Origin: Lunularia cruciata
Taxonomy: Eukaryota; Streptophyta; Marchantiopsida; Lunulariales; Lunulariaceae
NCBI GenBank assembly: GCA_948567375.1
Contig: OX419756.1
Coordinates: 3,539,001-3,603,000 of the forward strand
Reading direction: 5' to 3'
Length of the DNA stretch: 64,000 bases
Each line of letters opens with the position of its first letter. The first letter of the stretch is position 1. This document shows, piece by piece, positions 35,784 to 49,290 of the stretch. The notes under the pieces were generated by a model. It did not search any database. It was given only the letters and a program-made list of their open reading frames with translations, and was not told the DNA's origin. A program made the translations under genes and the position numbers.

Positions 35784-38700
35784 TCTACTCCCTCTTTTTC
35801 CACAGAGCTTGTCTTTGCTTCTTCCAATTTTTTTATGGCTTTGGGTCTAAATTTCCCATGATTTACCTGGAGTTTGTCCTCCTCCTCATTCTATGCACCT
35901 TATTTTTATACTCTATTCCTTGTTATTTATTGGAGTTTGTCCTACTTTCTCCCCAATTCTTCCACGATCTTTGTCTCGGGTCCCCAATTATTTTACTTAA
36001 TTGTTTCTAACCTCCTCCTTGGATGAACATAAATCTGTTCCTCATTATTTCATGATTCTTGTCTTGCTTCCTTCCTGATTTCTCTTGGTTTGGTCTTGGT
36101 AATTAACAAGAGTCGATCCTTTGAGAAAGTGAAAATCTTCTTGTTATGCCCAAAGATGGGCCAACAAATTAATTGACAGCTAATGCTACATTCATAAAGC
36201 ATAATCCAGAATTTAAGGTCCCATTCTTGCCCATATGTAATCAAAGAGGAATTACTGGAACCAATAATTCCATATTTTACTAAGTGTAAATTTGCAATAA
36301 AAGTTGTTTTGAAAATATTATGATCGATGACCTCAATTGGATCTTGTATGGATTCTAGAACGGGAAGTTAGGAGGCTTATAAAGCTATCTATCCTCCTTT
36401 TACTCAATCTCGTTAACTTGCAATTGTCTATTATCTCATATAGAACATTTCACTCATTTTTACCCTTCTTCACTCAAAAACTCATAAGTCGTAGATGAAG
36501 AGCTTATAATGTTTAATAACAGCATGGAAATCCCAATTCCAAGTTACGTATTTCCCAAAATATGTTGAAATAGTATACAACAACAGATCTCTATAACAAT
36601 TCCACTCTAAAATCAACCAAAATCTCTATCTCTCTCCAATCTTGGACTCAAAACCGTCGACCATTTTCCTAACATCCACTAATAGTCCATTGTAATTCTC
36701 TCATTTCTCCTCAGACCCCGAAAATTCGTCCAATGAACTTCTAAACCCAATCATATACACTTAATATAAGAATGATACTTCTTTACTCAAGGTAACGTAC
36801 TTGGTCATAAACAATAAAGATTGGAGTGGGACTCCAACTCCTTTATTTAGACTAGCACTTTGTTATGCTTAGAAACCCAAATCAAATCCCAACTCTCTTT
36901 AAGAAACTGGTGCAATTTCTTCATATATGCCTCCTTCCATAATATATACCGACCATCATCCTCATTTGGAAAGCATGGTTATTTTCGTGCTCTTCTAGTG
37001 TATGCCATGATAAAAGTATAGAGATATCATAAACTTGATACCTACAAATTCATGCAAGACTGAGAAAGGAGTAAGAAGAGGAAGTCTCCTTGTACTACGT
37101 TGCCAATAATTTTACCGTCTTTATGTTCTTCATTGCAATTTAGGCATCTTGAAAACAAAGGTCTCTAATAATAAGTTGTATATACCGACAACATGAACAT
37201 TTCGATATTCCTTTTAATATCGTACACAACTCTTAACGAAAAAGAAGACAAGTAATATGGAAGAACTGATTTTGGTTAGATTACCTTCTTCGTTAAGTCA
37301 TCTCGTAGGAAACTTCCTCCTTACCTCCTTCTTCTCTTGATGTATCGTTACTCGATTGAAGAGCTAATGAATGGAATACACATAGCAATTTACCATCAAA
37401 CTATTGATTTTGTCAGCTTCAATAGTTGATTACAAAGCATCTTACTCTACAGGAGATAAGTTTAGATGGAGCTAAAGTTACATACTTACAATCTTTACTT
37501 GTCTCAATAGTTTATGAAGAATACTTTTCTTGTCTTAGTAATTTCAGTAGATTTCGGTGTGCAATGGCTCCTAACCCCTCTGAATGCGTTGTAGCGTACC
37601 TCATGCTCTTTTTAATTTTAAAATATATAATTTACAATGTTTACATGCGATTCTAATTGTGATTATATTTTGTAAATATCTGAAGCTAAACATTGCAGGT
37701 CAAATATTTCGACAAGAACATTACCTCCCGCCATTGCCAAAAATGATGGACGGACTATACTTACGACAACGTGGTATCAAGGGGTGTTAAATTATGTTAT
37801 GTTACCTTATATGCGTGATGCCCGATTTGCAGTTATATGCACTAAGCATTTGACGTGTGTAGTGCTCAAAGCACACTTACAAGCACTAAATATTTTGCAT
37901 GCATAGTATTATATATAGTGATACACTATTGTATGGATGTATAGTGCTCAGTGTAAACTAATATACACCAAGTATCTTATACGCATAATCCAATAAATTC
38001 TAGTATGAATATTAGTTTTTTACCTTTTATAAGAAAAAGGCTAAATGTAGATGCAAAGGAAGACAAAACTGTGTATGTGTATTATACTTTTAATATATAA
38101 CAAAGATAGATTTGGTTTGAACATAGTTAAGTATAACATTGTATATTGGGGGGAGTGCTTTTGCATACACAATCCTATGCATATATAATCCTTTGTATAC
38201 TCTCTTGTTGAAATGTAGTATATCTTTCTTCAAGTTTATGATTAGTAGTTCGATTGCATATGTTATATCATATTGAGAACGTAGTTTGATACTCCATTAC
38301 AGTAAAACATCATTAACTTTGAAAGATATGGATGATTCAATTTTTAGGAAATCTTCTTGAATAGCATCAACATGGTATTGAAATCCAAATCTAAATTATT
38401 AAACCACTTATTATATCATTTTGAGCTTTCAACACCTTGGCAAAAACAACTCTTTGTACATCCTTAATTTGTATCCAATATCTAAGTTAGGTATTATATC
38501 TTTAATGTGTAGTACGCTTACTCTGCTACGCAAATTACAGAAAGATATTTATATATGTGCCAAGTCCCTTTTCATATGCTAAAAAGTCTCATGAGGTCCC
38601 CAAAGACTCCCACGACATCTTATCAAAGGCTCTCAAGTATATTAGGAAGGATGGAAGAAAGAAAGAAAGAAAAAAGGAGAGATAATACCAAGTTGATAGG

Positions 38701-41700
38701 TGGGTCAATGAAAGATACTAGATAAGAGTATAATAGATATATGGATGCTTAAAAGATTAAGATAATCTATAGCTAGAATACACTCTAGAAACATCTAAGT
38801 AAAACAAGAACAGTATCAAGACGTTATGTGAAAATGGCTAAACATAGATGCAAAGGAAGACAAAACTGTGTATGTGTATTATACTTTTAATATATAACAA
38901 AGATAGATTTGTTTTGTATATAGTTAAGAATAATATTGTATATTGGAGAGAGTGCCTTTTGCATACACAATCTTATGCATATACAATCATTTTCATACTC
39001 TCTTGTTGAAATGTAGCACATCTTTCTTCATGTTTATCATTAGTTGTTGGATTGCATATGTTATATCATATTGAGAACTTATTTTGATACTCCATTACAA
39101 TTACAAAATTATTTTCTATGAAAGATATGGATGATCCAATTTTTAGTAGATCTTCTTGAATAGCATCTAACATGGTATTAAAATCGAAATCTAAATTAGT
39201 AACCACTTATTTGATCATTTTGAGCTTTCAACATCATGGCAAAAACAACAACTCTTTGTACATCCTTAATTTGTATCCAATATCTAGGTTAGGTTTTATA
39301 TCTGTCATATGCAGTACTCTTACTCTGCTATAAAATTTACAGAAAGATATTTATATATGTGCCCTTTCTTATGTTAAAAAGTATCATGTGGTCACCAAAG
39401 GCTCTCAAGTGTATTAGGAAGAAAGAAAGAAAGAAAGAAAATGGAGAAATAGTACTAAGTTGATAGGTGGTTCAATGAAAGATACTAGATAAGTATAATA
39501 GATATATGGATGCTTTAAAAGATTAAGATAATCTATAGCTATAGTACACTCTAGAAGCATCCAAGTAAAACAAGAGAAGTATGTGTAGTGGAATTCTTAT
39601 GATTTTTAGGTCGTCAAAAGTTATAGAAATCTTTCAAAGCCCATTTTTTAGAATGATGCTTAAAGGAGCCATACCCTATATTTTACATCTTGGCATCAAG
39701 CTTATAAGATGAAGCTTAATAGTCAATCAAGGCATATCTAACCTAATCTACAAAGTACAAAATGTGAATTTCATCCACCAATGGAAGAAGGACACAACTT
39801 GGAATAGCTAGCTTAATTGTCAAAAGAGCTTTAAATCTCAATAGATCTTACTATTATGTATTAACAAATACAAAGAATAAAACCCATTCAGATGAGAAGC
39901 CATGTCAATAGGAATGGGTAGTAGAAGGACCACACAATAAGGTTGGTCAAGGATCCACTTCTGTGCTTAAGCTATATCAAGATGGATGCATATGAGACCC
40001 TACTATAAAATTCTTAATATCCCTTACAGTACAATCCGATTCTAAATGGATGTATAAGAGTCCTCTAATGCAAAGGGATATAGCCTCTCAATCCCTTGAT
40101 GTACCAACTTGAAACATTAACTAAGGAGGATAAAAGTGTTACTTAAAGTGAGATGCTAGTATGTCACATGGTATGTACAATACCTTCTCAATTTTTACAT
40201 ATTCAAACCCATTTTTTTTTATACAAAAAAATCATCATGGTGTCCTTATGTGTTGAAAGAAATTTACTAGTAACTAACACCTTTGTAACTAACTAAAGAA
40301 TCTCTCCTCACTTATAACAGCTACTAGATACACATCCGCTCAACAACTAGAAGTATTATCAACCTAGGAATAAATTTTTAAGATGTTTGTAAACCATTCT
40401 AGAGGAGAGGTATAGGACTATGTACAAAATAGGGAGAAATAATGATTGTTTTAAATTAACAGTTTTTTTGTTTGCTACTTTAAGAACTCTAATGGTACTC
40501 ACTCTTTGACCGGAGGGTATACTATATGGAGATAGGGACTACATGGTCTTGTTAGTAAAAATAGTAATATACAAAGAATATAAGAGCATGCAGCTATTAT
40601 GGCAATGTGCAATTCTACTATAGAGTTCTATACCATTGTAAACAAGTTATATGTATTTGAAACTTGCTCACACTGCACATAGACTGTAGAAACTACTCCT
40701 ATAATGTAGCCTGAACCCTAATGTGGAATTTGTAAATCTTGCTATTGTGTCCCACTATTACACCAAGATACCATCAAGGAATAAGAGAAAAAAAAGTATA
40801 AAGTTAGATTATCCATAGGATAATATACAAACTGCTTGAGTGGTAAGTAAAAGCCTAGTTGACCTCATTGTAGAGGACACAAAGGAGCAATAAGAAAGCA
40901 CCAACATGGGATTAATAGTCTGAATTTAGTATTATGTAGTAGTTATTATATTACTTGCATGGGTTCCCAAAAATTAATACAATTGGATCAGATACCAAAA
41001 AAAAATCAATAATGAGATGAATGTAAGAAGGTTCATCCACCACATACATGTCAACAGTCTTAATTTAGTCATATACAACATATGACCTCACAAATGATCC
41101 AATTAAAATCTTTATACATCTTTCACACATTAATCTATAGCTTTAAGAGATGAAATATATAAGACAACCAAGCAAGCTTTAATATATGTCACTCTAGGTG
41201 ATCCCATCATAAGCAAAGCCACAGAAAGCTGTTGTAGCAAGCAAACAAGAATAATAATACCCTATATTGATATTCATTAGTGTAATTCCTACTTAACAAT
41301 ACTCCAATAATATCTCTATCTCACATTAACACATGTTACATCTAAAACCATTACATACAAAATAATTACAATTACTTCTCTTTTTACCCTTTTCAAATTA
41401 TTATTCAAGAGGAAAAAATAAAAAAATACTATGAGAATTAAAGAATGTATTAGTCATATATGAAAAAAAGTTAACAAAACCATCTAATAGAATCTAATAT
41501 TTCCATAACTTTGTAGATAAATCTCCATAATTCTAAATTTGAGTGTTATTATAATTCAAAAAGAAATTTACTATTTACCTTTTAAGATTACCCATGGCTA
41601 GTTTCCGTTGCCAAATTTGGGTTCTTTCCTCTCCATGATCCATCTCTTAAGTGAAGTTAACATGAAACCATCTCATCAAAATGGAATTTTGCACATAAGA

Positions 41701-43304
41701 TGTTATTATTTACTTTTTATTATGTTACTTAAATTTTTATTTTGTATCCAAACTTGTATGTCCAAATTTCATGTCCAAGATAATTTAAATGGATAATTAA
41801 AACAGATTCTGTAATAAGGTCATCAATGGCACCACTAACCTACATGTTGCAAACTTTGAATGACAACTACTACGTTAAACCAAGTGACATATTGTATGCC
41901 ATATGAATGCAATGTAGGGATGGCTCAAGGTATTGTGATATATCTAGTTGCCTGCTCAATGGATGTTGTGCTTTGCTGAAGCCATTTGGTTGAATCCATA
42001 CTTTGATTTGAACAACAAATGCGGACTTATCTAAATGTTGCAGACGTAGTGCAGAAGTTCTCATTATCTTCTACTATGGTTACAAGAAGCTTTGCAACTA
42101 CCATGAAATGCTAGAGAGGTGAAGGCCCGTACCTTAATGATGCACATTGTTTGGAGATCATCAAAAAGATATAGAATCTCACTGGCAAGAAATCCTCTAT
42201 AAGGAGCCTAGCACATGAATATGGTGTCAATGATAAAACCATCCAAAATGTTTTGGCCTTGGGTGAAGACATCAAAGCCATAGCGATGAATCTTGAAATA
42301 TTGGTGAGATAGAATATGATCCGTTTGCCCAAAACTCAATATCCGGAGTTAGAGGAGAATTTGTTCCAATTCATTGAAGGATGGCAAAGGCTCTCACCAG
42401 AACTTCCTCTATTATGGTGTTAACCAAAGCCAAGAAAATTGCTTTGACCATGGGAGAATCTGCCAAGAATTTCATAGCTAGTTGGAGATGATATCATAAT
42501 TTTAGAATAAGATGAGGTCTCAAAGCAGTTTTTCTTCATGGTGAAGGCGGTGAAGTCAATCAAAACAATCTGCAACTTCTCTTGAAGATCAGTTTTTGCA
42601 CTTTCTTCATGATTGATGACAACAACTCCAAAGTGATTCAGCAAGCAATAATTGAAGATATTGAACAAGATCTTAATCAAAACAAAGGTGATCTGGTGGA
42701 AGATGATGCAGCAAATGTTGAATCTAATTCATAGACTGATGTTGAACCTAATGATAATGTTGTCAAAATGCTAATCAAAGACATTCTCTTGAATGTAATT
42801 AATTTCAATTCCAAGATACAAAATGTTCATGCTTCTCTATTTCTAACCCAAGAGATAATTGAGTCTTTACTTGATGTTATGTTCACTCTAAAGAATATTA
42901 TACAACAAGAAAATTTAATTATTGCACAAGAGAAAAGTCTACAAAAGCCTCCAAATTACCATTCAAGACTTCAATTTTCAAAAAAAACTCTCTTGTGATG
43001 TTGATTAGATTTTTTTCATATTCAGAATGCAAACTAGCCAAATGGTTTTGTACATATTCCTTGTCACGTGATAGAATTGCAATTGGATGACTATATCTTA
43101 CTCTACAGAAATGCCTTTGATGTGTTACCATCAATTGTGAGTAACTCATTGCTATCCTTCTAATCAATGCCATTTTGAGTGATGAGGCCCGTACCATAGA
43201 GCATGTGCCAAATGGATCTTATGAGTGAAGTGGATGGGAAGTAGTGGAAGACGGGTCAGTTTATGTGTTTGGCAAAGAAGGAGAAGAAGCACAAATTCCA
43301 TACT
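35784..43304. other. AT-rich repeat-filled region without recognisable host genes
   Basis: Composition drops sharply to high AT with many stops in all frames. At 35.8-36.1 kb there is CT-rich DNA. At about 41.8-43.0 kb there are heavily decayed stretches with an apparent coding bias, resembling old retroelement debris, though I cannot assign a family. Microsatellite-like GAAA runs occur near 38655 and 39418. No host gene or RNA gene was identified. Confidence 0.55.
38034..39580. repeat. Tandem duplication, two units of about 0.75-0.8 kb
   Basis: Unit 1 starts near 38034 and unit 2 near 38830. Both contain GATGCAAAGGAAGACAAAAC, GTGTATGTGTATTATAC, CTCTTGTTGAAATGTAG, a GAAA-rich run and AACAAGAAC-type ends, in the same order. 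Divergence is visible (roughly a tenth of sites by eye) and there are small indels. They could be relics of an older element, but no coding content was seen. Confidence 0.75.
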
Positions 43305-43309
43305 ACCTC

Positions 43310-43732
43310 TGTAACAATATGGAGTTTAGTGACGAAGTTAGTCGGGCTTACGAAGTAGAGAATAAGCCAAAATAGCCTAGAATATTCTAGAAGCATCTAA
43401 GAAGCTTCTTAGGAAGCTTCCCAACTAGTTAACTTGCGCCCTAAGCAGGTAGCTTCTAGAAGGAAGCTTCTAGAAGCTTCTAACTAGCTTAGCTTGCACG
43501 CCAAGTAGGCGGCTTCTAGAAGTAAGCTTCTTGAGAAGCTTCCTAGTTAACTTGACTTGCACTCCAAGAAAGCGGCTCAAGGAAGCTTCTTGAGAAGCTT
43601 CAAAGGTCTTGTATGCTACCTATAAATACCAAGGCCAAAGCTCATGCTAGGCATTTGGAGTTTTCCCTCATTCAAGTGTCCCAATGTGAGTTTCCATTCT
43701 CCTATTTCTCTCCTCGGTTTCGGTCTTTTACA
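43310..43732 (+). repeat. 5' LTR of the chromovirus
   Basis: Begins TGTAACAATATGG and ends CTTTTACA. Contains a heat-shock-element array (listed separately) and a TATAAATA box at 43621-43628, which places U3 as roughly the first 340 bp. Confidence 0.95.
43380..43601 (+). promoter_or_regulatory. Array of heat-shock-element (nGAAnnTTCn) motifs in the LTR U3
   Basis: Perfect three-unit GAATATTCTAGAA at 43380-43392. Perfect four-unit GAAGCTTCTAGAAGCTTC at 43463-43480. Two-unit TTCTAGAA at 43454-43461 and 43514-43521. GAAGCTTC at 43401-43408, 43413-43420, 43535-43542, 43582-43589 and 43594-43601. All lie 20-240 bp upstream of the TATA box. Alternating inverted GAA pentamers in register are the binding site of heat-shock factor trimers. 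Binding and heat induction are inferred. Confidence 0.7.
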
Positions 43733-46700
43733 TTGGTATCAGAGTAGGAATGGGATGGATGGAATTTATGGACCACCAAATCCACTTCCGCCAAACCATT
43801 GGGACTTTCATGTCCAGATATTACCAAAGCATCGTTTCACACAATTCATCACCTCACGCTTTGGGCAGGACTTTCTACATATGATCACCGTGTCAGAGGA
43901 ACCCTTGATACTTCCAGTTGTAACTTATGGAGAACGGTGGACGTGTTGTATCTATGTGTTAATCAACTAGATAAATTGAGAGTAGTGGAATAGAGTAGTA
44001 GCGATGGCGGCAATACCGGATGTTATCCTTGCAATGCAACAACAAATCGAGCATCTTACTCGATTGTTGGATGAACGAGACCAGCAACGACGAGAACAGA
44101 TAGACAGAGCGCCAGTTCGAGATGGAGAAGATCGCATTCGATTTCCGAAACCCAAGGTGTTTGAAGGCAAGAATCTTCCAAGCATAGTGGAGAATTTGTG
44201 TTTGACTGTGAACGTTACTTTGAAGCCACCAATCTTCAAGATGAGCGGAAACAAATTCTCTTGGCTTCTAGCCAGTTGGATGGCGTGGCAAAACTTTGGT
44301 GGCGATTCCGAGTAGAAAGAGCTGAACGACAAATTGTTACACTGATTTTGACATGGGCAGAATTCAAGGATGCAATACTTGGTCGATTTCAGACTATAAA
44401 TGCCACCCGAGCTGCACGAGATAAATAGGCGGAGTTGAGGCAGATTGGCTCAGTGAGAAGCTACATCACACAAGTTCAAAATATCATCATGCAAATTCCA
44501 GATATCCAAGAAGGTGAAGTTCTGGATCGATTTGTGCGAGGATTGAAGTCACGAACCAGATTGAAGGTGACCATGCGAGAGCCATAGAACGTAGAAGAAG
44601 CCATGCAATTGGATGAGCGTTTTGATTCCTTAGTTGCAACAACTTGGTCTCGACCTCGACCTACACAAAACCTACCCGTACCACGAGTGGAAGAACCGGT
44701 ACCAATGGAGATTGATGCTATCCAGCGAAGACCACTTGGCACAGCAGATAGAGAAAGATTACAACAAAATGGAGGTTGTTTTTATTGTCGCCAGTTGGGG
44801 CATCGCATTGCTGAATGTCCACTCAAGAATGGACTACCTCGACAAGTTGCCCAAGTGGAGGTTGTGGAGCGGAATGATCCGGGAAACGAGGAATCCCAGT
44901 AGGAGATTTTGAGCCACCTACTGGGAGCTTGATTAGTTCCAATGGGATTGAAGGCTTGACCTATGCAAGTTTGCTTCACTTGCAAGGTATGATATCTAAT
45001 CGGGGTTGTAGAATTTTGGTTGATTCTGGAAGTTCAAAGAATTGCATGTCTATGCAAGTAGCAAAGGAATTGGGTATTCCTATCAAGCCAGTGATTGGAA
45101 GTAGTTTGATGATGGCGGATGGTAGAAAGGGTTATGCATTCCGCACCTTGCATCCCGTTACCTTCAAGATTGGGAAGGAGTATTTGGAGTGTATGAGGTT
45201 TGTAGTGGCACCTCTACACTATGATATCATTCTAGGTCTACCTTGGCTTGAATGTCATAAGGTTCAATTTGATTGGACCCGACACCAAATTTAAGTACAA
45301 CACCAAGGTAGGAATTTCCGATTAGGTTGTCTGGCACCTCTGAGTAAGACACCTAAGAATAGTCAGTCCCAAGATGGGAAGTTTGTCAAGAAGGTAGCCA
45401 TAGAGCGAATCTGGAAGGGAGATGAGTCCCAAGATGGGAAGTTTGCCAGGAAGGCAACCATGGAGCAAGCTTGGAAGAGAGATGAGTCCCTAGAAGGGAA
45501 GTTTGTGAATGAAGCAGCCATAGAGCAAGCTTTGGAGGATGATAAGTCTGTATTTGCGGTGTGGATCAAGCCGATTGCACAAGAACAATCTGAGGAGGGC
45601 CAAATGCCGCATCAAGCAATGGTTGATCGGATAGTTCAGGAATTTGTAGATGTGTTTCCGGATGATCTGCCAAAGGGATTACCCTCCAATCGAGGTATGC
45701 CCTTCAAGATCGAGTTATTGCCAGGGAGTACTCCAGTGAGTAGACCAATCTATCGGCTCTCACCAAAGGAGTTGGAGGAGTTGCGAACAACACTTACAGA
45801 GTTGTTGGAGAAGGATTTCATACGACATAGTACCTCTCCGTGGGGAGCACCGGTACTATTTGTTCCAAAGAAGGATGGAGGACTTCGTTTCTGTATTGAT
45901 TACCGTGGGCTCAATAAGCAAACCGTGAAGAATGCATATCCCTTGCCTCGGATCGATGACCTGCTTGATCAACTAAGTGGAGCACGCTACTTTTCCAAGC
46001 TGGATCTTCGTAGCGGTTATTGGCAAATTCCTATTGAAGGAGAGGACGTGCAAAAGACTGCTTTTCGCACAAGGTATGGACATTTTGAGTGGAGAGTTCT
46101 ACCTTTTGGACTCACTAATGCTCCAGCAGTCTTCATGGATCAGATGCATCGAGTGTTGGAGGGACTATTGGATCGGTCCGTGGTGGTGTTCTTAGATGAT
46201 ATCTTAATCTATAGCAGGACAGAGGCAGAACATGTGAATCATGTGCGAGAAGTCCTAAGACGACTACGACAGTGGAAATTTTACTGCAAGAAGTCAAAGT
46301 GTGCTTTTTGGCAGAAGGAGGTTACCTTCTTGGGTCATAAGATCTCATCAGAGGGGATCAAGATGGAAGAAGAGAAGATCAAGGCCATTACTGATTGGCC
46401 TACCCCGAAGGATGCTACAGAAGTACGAGCATTCAATGGACTGGCCAGTTTTTACCGACGGTTCATCCACTATTATGCTCACGTGGCTGCACCATTGACT
46501 GACCTCTTGGGAAAGAACTCGAGCTTCCAGTGGACCACCAAGCATGAAGAAGCATTCCAAAAGTTAAAGCATATGGTGTCTTCAAGACCTATTCTTCAAC
46601 CATATGATCCTCAACTACCTTGTGTGGTTGATTTTGATGCTTCTAACTTTGCAATTGGAGCTGTGTTGCAACAAGAATTTCCAGATGGACTACATCCGAT

Positions 46701-48528
46701 TGCCTTTGTGTCTCGCCGACTAAATACAGCGGAAAGAAATTACTCTGCTTGAGATCGGGAACAACTTGCAATGGTATATGCCACCAAGGTATGGAGGCAT
46801 TATCTCTTGGGGAAACAAGTGATCATGCGAATTGATCACAAGCCATTGTTGCAGACCTTACACTTGGAGCACATGAAGAGCCGGCATCATCGATGGGAAG
46901 AGCAACTCCAATTGTTTGACATCAAACTTGAGTACAAACCAGGTCGGTTCCATGTCATTCCCGATGCTCTATCACGGCGACCTGATTTGAAGGATCTTCC
47001 TTTCATCACGGTGGCAATTACAACGGTGTCTATTGACCCTAAGGTCCACAATGAGTTTCAATCAGCTCTACGACAAGATCCCTTCTTCCAAATGGTACAC
47101 GGTTGTCTGACAGCATGCGACAAGGAGTACAACACCTTCTCCTTCAAGGAAGGCCTTTTATTCCATGCAGACCAGATCTATGTTCCAGCCAAAGGTGATC
47201 TTTGACTTGTGCGCCTTCAAGAAGCCCATGATTTACCAATAGCTGGTCACATGGGAGTGGACAAGACCTTGGGCACCCTCCAATGCCAATGGTGGTGGCC
47301 CAACATGACACGAGATGTTCGAGACTTTTTCCGATCAGGTGAGAGTTGCCAACGGAACAAGGCCAGCAACCAGAAGCCGAGTGGACTCCTTCAACCACTC
47401 GCCATTCCATCTGCTCATTGGGAGCATGTGAGCTTGGATCTCATCACATCCTTGCCAAAGACAAAACAAGGACACACCGCCATCGTGGTGTTTGTGGATA
47501 AGCTTAGTAAGCAAATCCACTTGGCACCAACCTGTGATATCGTGGATGCTCCAACCTTAGCACAAATCTACTTTGACAATGTCTTCAAGCATCATGGCAT
47601 GCCATGCGTACTCATCTCCGACCGTGATCCTCGCTTTACCGGGAAGTTTTGGCAAGCACTCTTTCAGATACTCGGTACCAAGCTTGCTTTGTCCACGGCC
47701 TATCATCCTCAAACTGATGGACAAACTGAACGCGCCAATCGTACATTGGAGGATATGTTGCGGGCCTTTGTCAATGTCCACCATACCAACTGGGATGAAT
47801 GTCTTGCAGCTGCAAAATTTGCCTACAACAACTCCAAACAGGCAAGCACTGGATTTTCTCCCTTCTTTCTCAATTTTGGCCAAGATCCGCTTGTTCCAGA
47901 TTCTCTTCTTGCTCCCCTTCCCTCTCAGGTTCCTCATACTTCTACATTCTTGACCACTATATCCCGCTCTTTCCAACAAGCCAAGTCTCACCTCCTTGTT
48001 GCTCAGAATCGCCAAAAACAATATGCAGACCATCATCGTCGTGATCTCACCTTTGAAGTTGGTGATAAAGTCATGCTATCCTCTAGTAACCTCCCTCTCC
48101 CACTTGATACCCAAGTTAGTAAACTTGCTCCTAATTGGATAGGACCCTTTGATATCACCCATATTATCTCTCCTGTTGCTTATCGTCTTGCCTTACCTTG
48201 TCACATGCGTATCCATCCTGTCTTTCATGTTTCCAAGTTGAAACCCTTTGTTCCTAACCCTTCTTCCTTTTCCTCTCGAGTCCAACCTCCCCCTCTTCCT
48301 ATCCCTATCAATGATCATGAGGAGTACAAAGTTGATCGTATCCTTGCGCGTCGCCATATTCAACGAGGCCGTCGCCAACACACGGAGTACAAGGTCCTTT
48401 GGAAAGGGTATCCCCTTCATGATGCCACATGGGAACCTCTTTCTCACCTCCAGAATGCACAAATGGCCATCAAGGAATTTGAAGCTTCACTGGCGACGAG
48501 GACGTCACCAACTAGCGGCGGGGGAATA

Positions 48529-48951
48529 TGTAACAATATGGAGTTTAGTGACGAAGTTAGTTGGGCTTACGAAGTAGAGAATAAGCCAAAATAGCCTAGA
48601 ATATTCTAGAAGCATCTAAGAAGCTTCTTAGGAAGCTTCCCAACTAGTTAACTTGCGCCCTAAGCAGGTAGCTTCTAGAAGGAAGCTTCTAGAAGCTTCT
48701 AACTAGCTTAGCTTGCACGCCAAGTAGGCGGCTTCTAGAAGGAAGCTTCTTGAGAAGCTTCCTAGTTAACTTGACTTGCACTCCAAGAAAGCGGCTCAAG
48801 GAAGCTTCTTGAGAAGCTTCAAAGGTCTTGTATGTTACTTATAAATACCAAGGCCAAAGCTCATGCTAGGCATTTGGAGTTTTCCCTCATTCAAGTGTCC
48901 CAATGTGAGTTTCCATTCTCCTATTTCTCTCCTCGGTTTTGGTCTTTTACA
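48529..48951 (+). repeat. 3' LTR of the chromovirus
   Basis: The same 423-bp unit as the left LTR, with five differences, four of them C/T transitions as expected from deamination of methylated cytosine. It is preceded by a purine-rich GGCGGGGGAATA tract and followed by the ACCTC target duplication. The heat-shock-element array is repeated here at about 48599-48820. Confidence 0.95.
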
Positions 48952-48991
48952 ACCTCCATCATCAAAAAGTATGCTATTTTGTAATACCAAG

Positions 48992-49290
48992 AGCTAGCCA
49001 TATGATCTAGATATGAAATTTGGTTTGGTAACATCTAGAATGATGTTATATATGATAGTCAAAATAGATCAGATAGAAGCATCACCAAAAGAGTATTTTT
49101 ACTAATAGAGCAGAAACCAAAATAGACTTGAGAACCTTAGAACCAATAGCTAGACATATGATTTAAAGGTGAGAATTAGTTTGGTAACATCTGGAAGGAT
49201 GTTACACATGATGGACTAAACAGATCAGAAAGAGGTATCACCAAAAGGGGACTTCTACTAATAGAGTAAGAACTAGAATATGCCTGAAAT
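48992..49290. repeat. Diverged tandem repeat, period about 156 bp
   Basis: AGCTAG(C/A)CATATGAT recurs at 48992 and 49148, followed in both units by TTTGGTAACATCT, GATGTTA, ATCACCAAAAG and CTACTAATAGAG-like blocks. It lies immediately outside the right LTR target duplication. Confidence 0.7.

Larger units (their letters stand above)
43310..48951 (+). mobile_element. Ty3/gypsy LTR retrotransposon, chromovirus clade (fossil, structurally complete ends)
   Basis: A 5642-bp element with 423-bp LTRs, TG...CA ends and a 5-bp target duplication ACCTC (43305-43309 and 48952-48956). Parts in order: primer-binding site just after the left LTR (TGGTATCAGAG, initiator-Met tRNA type); gag at about 44.0-44.9 kb ending in a CCHC zinc knuckle; protease at about 45.0-45.3 kb; reverse transcriptase at about 45.7-46.3 kb with a FLDD active site; RNase H at about 46.6-47.0 kb; integrase at about 47.2-48.1 kb; a chromodomain at about 48.3-48.5 kb (LWKGYP, TWEPL); and a purine-rich tract before the right LTR. 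The order PR-RT-RH-IN plus the chromodomain marks a chromovirus. The coding part carries roughly five breaks, so it is a dead copy. The LTRs differ at 5 of 423 sites (1.2%), which suggests insertion within about the last million years at typical plant rates (inference). Confidence 0.95.

Noticed and set aside
43401-43601. GAAGCTTC units as a simple satellite or restriction-site artefact
   Set aside because: They are spaced within the LTR U3 in register with GAAnnTTC units and present in both LTRs, which a satellite reading does not explain.
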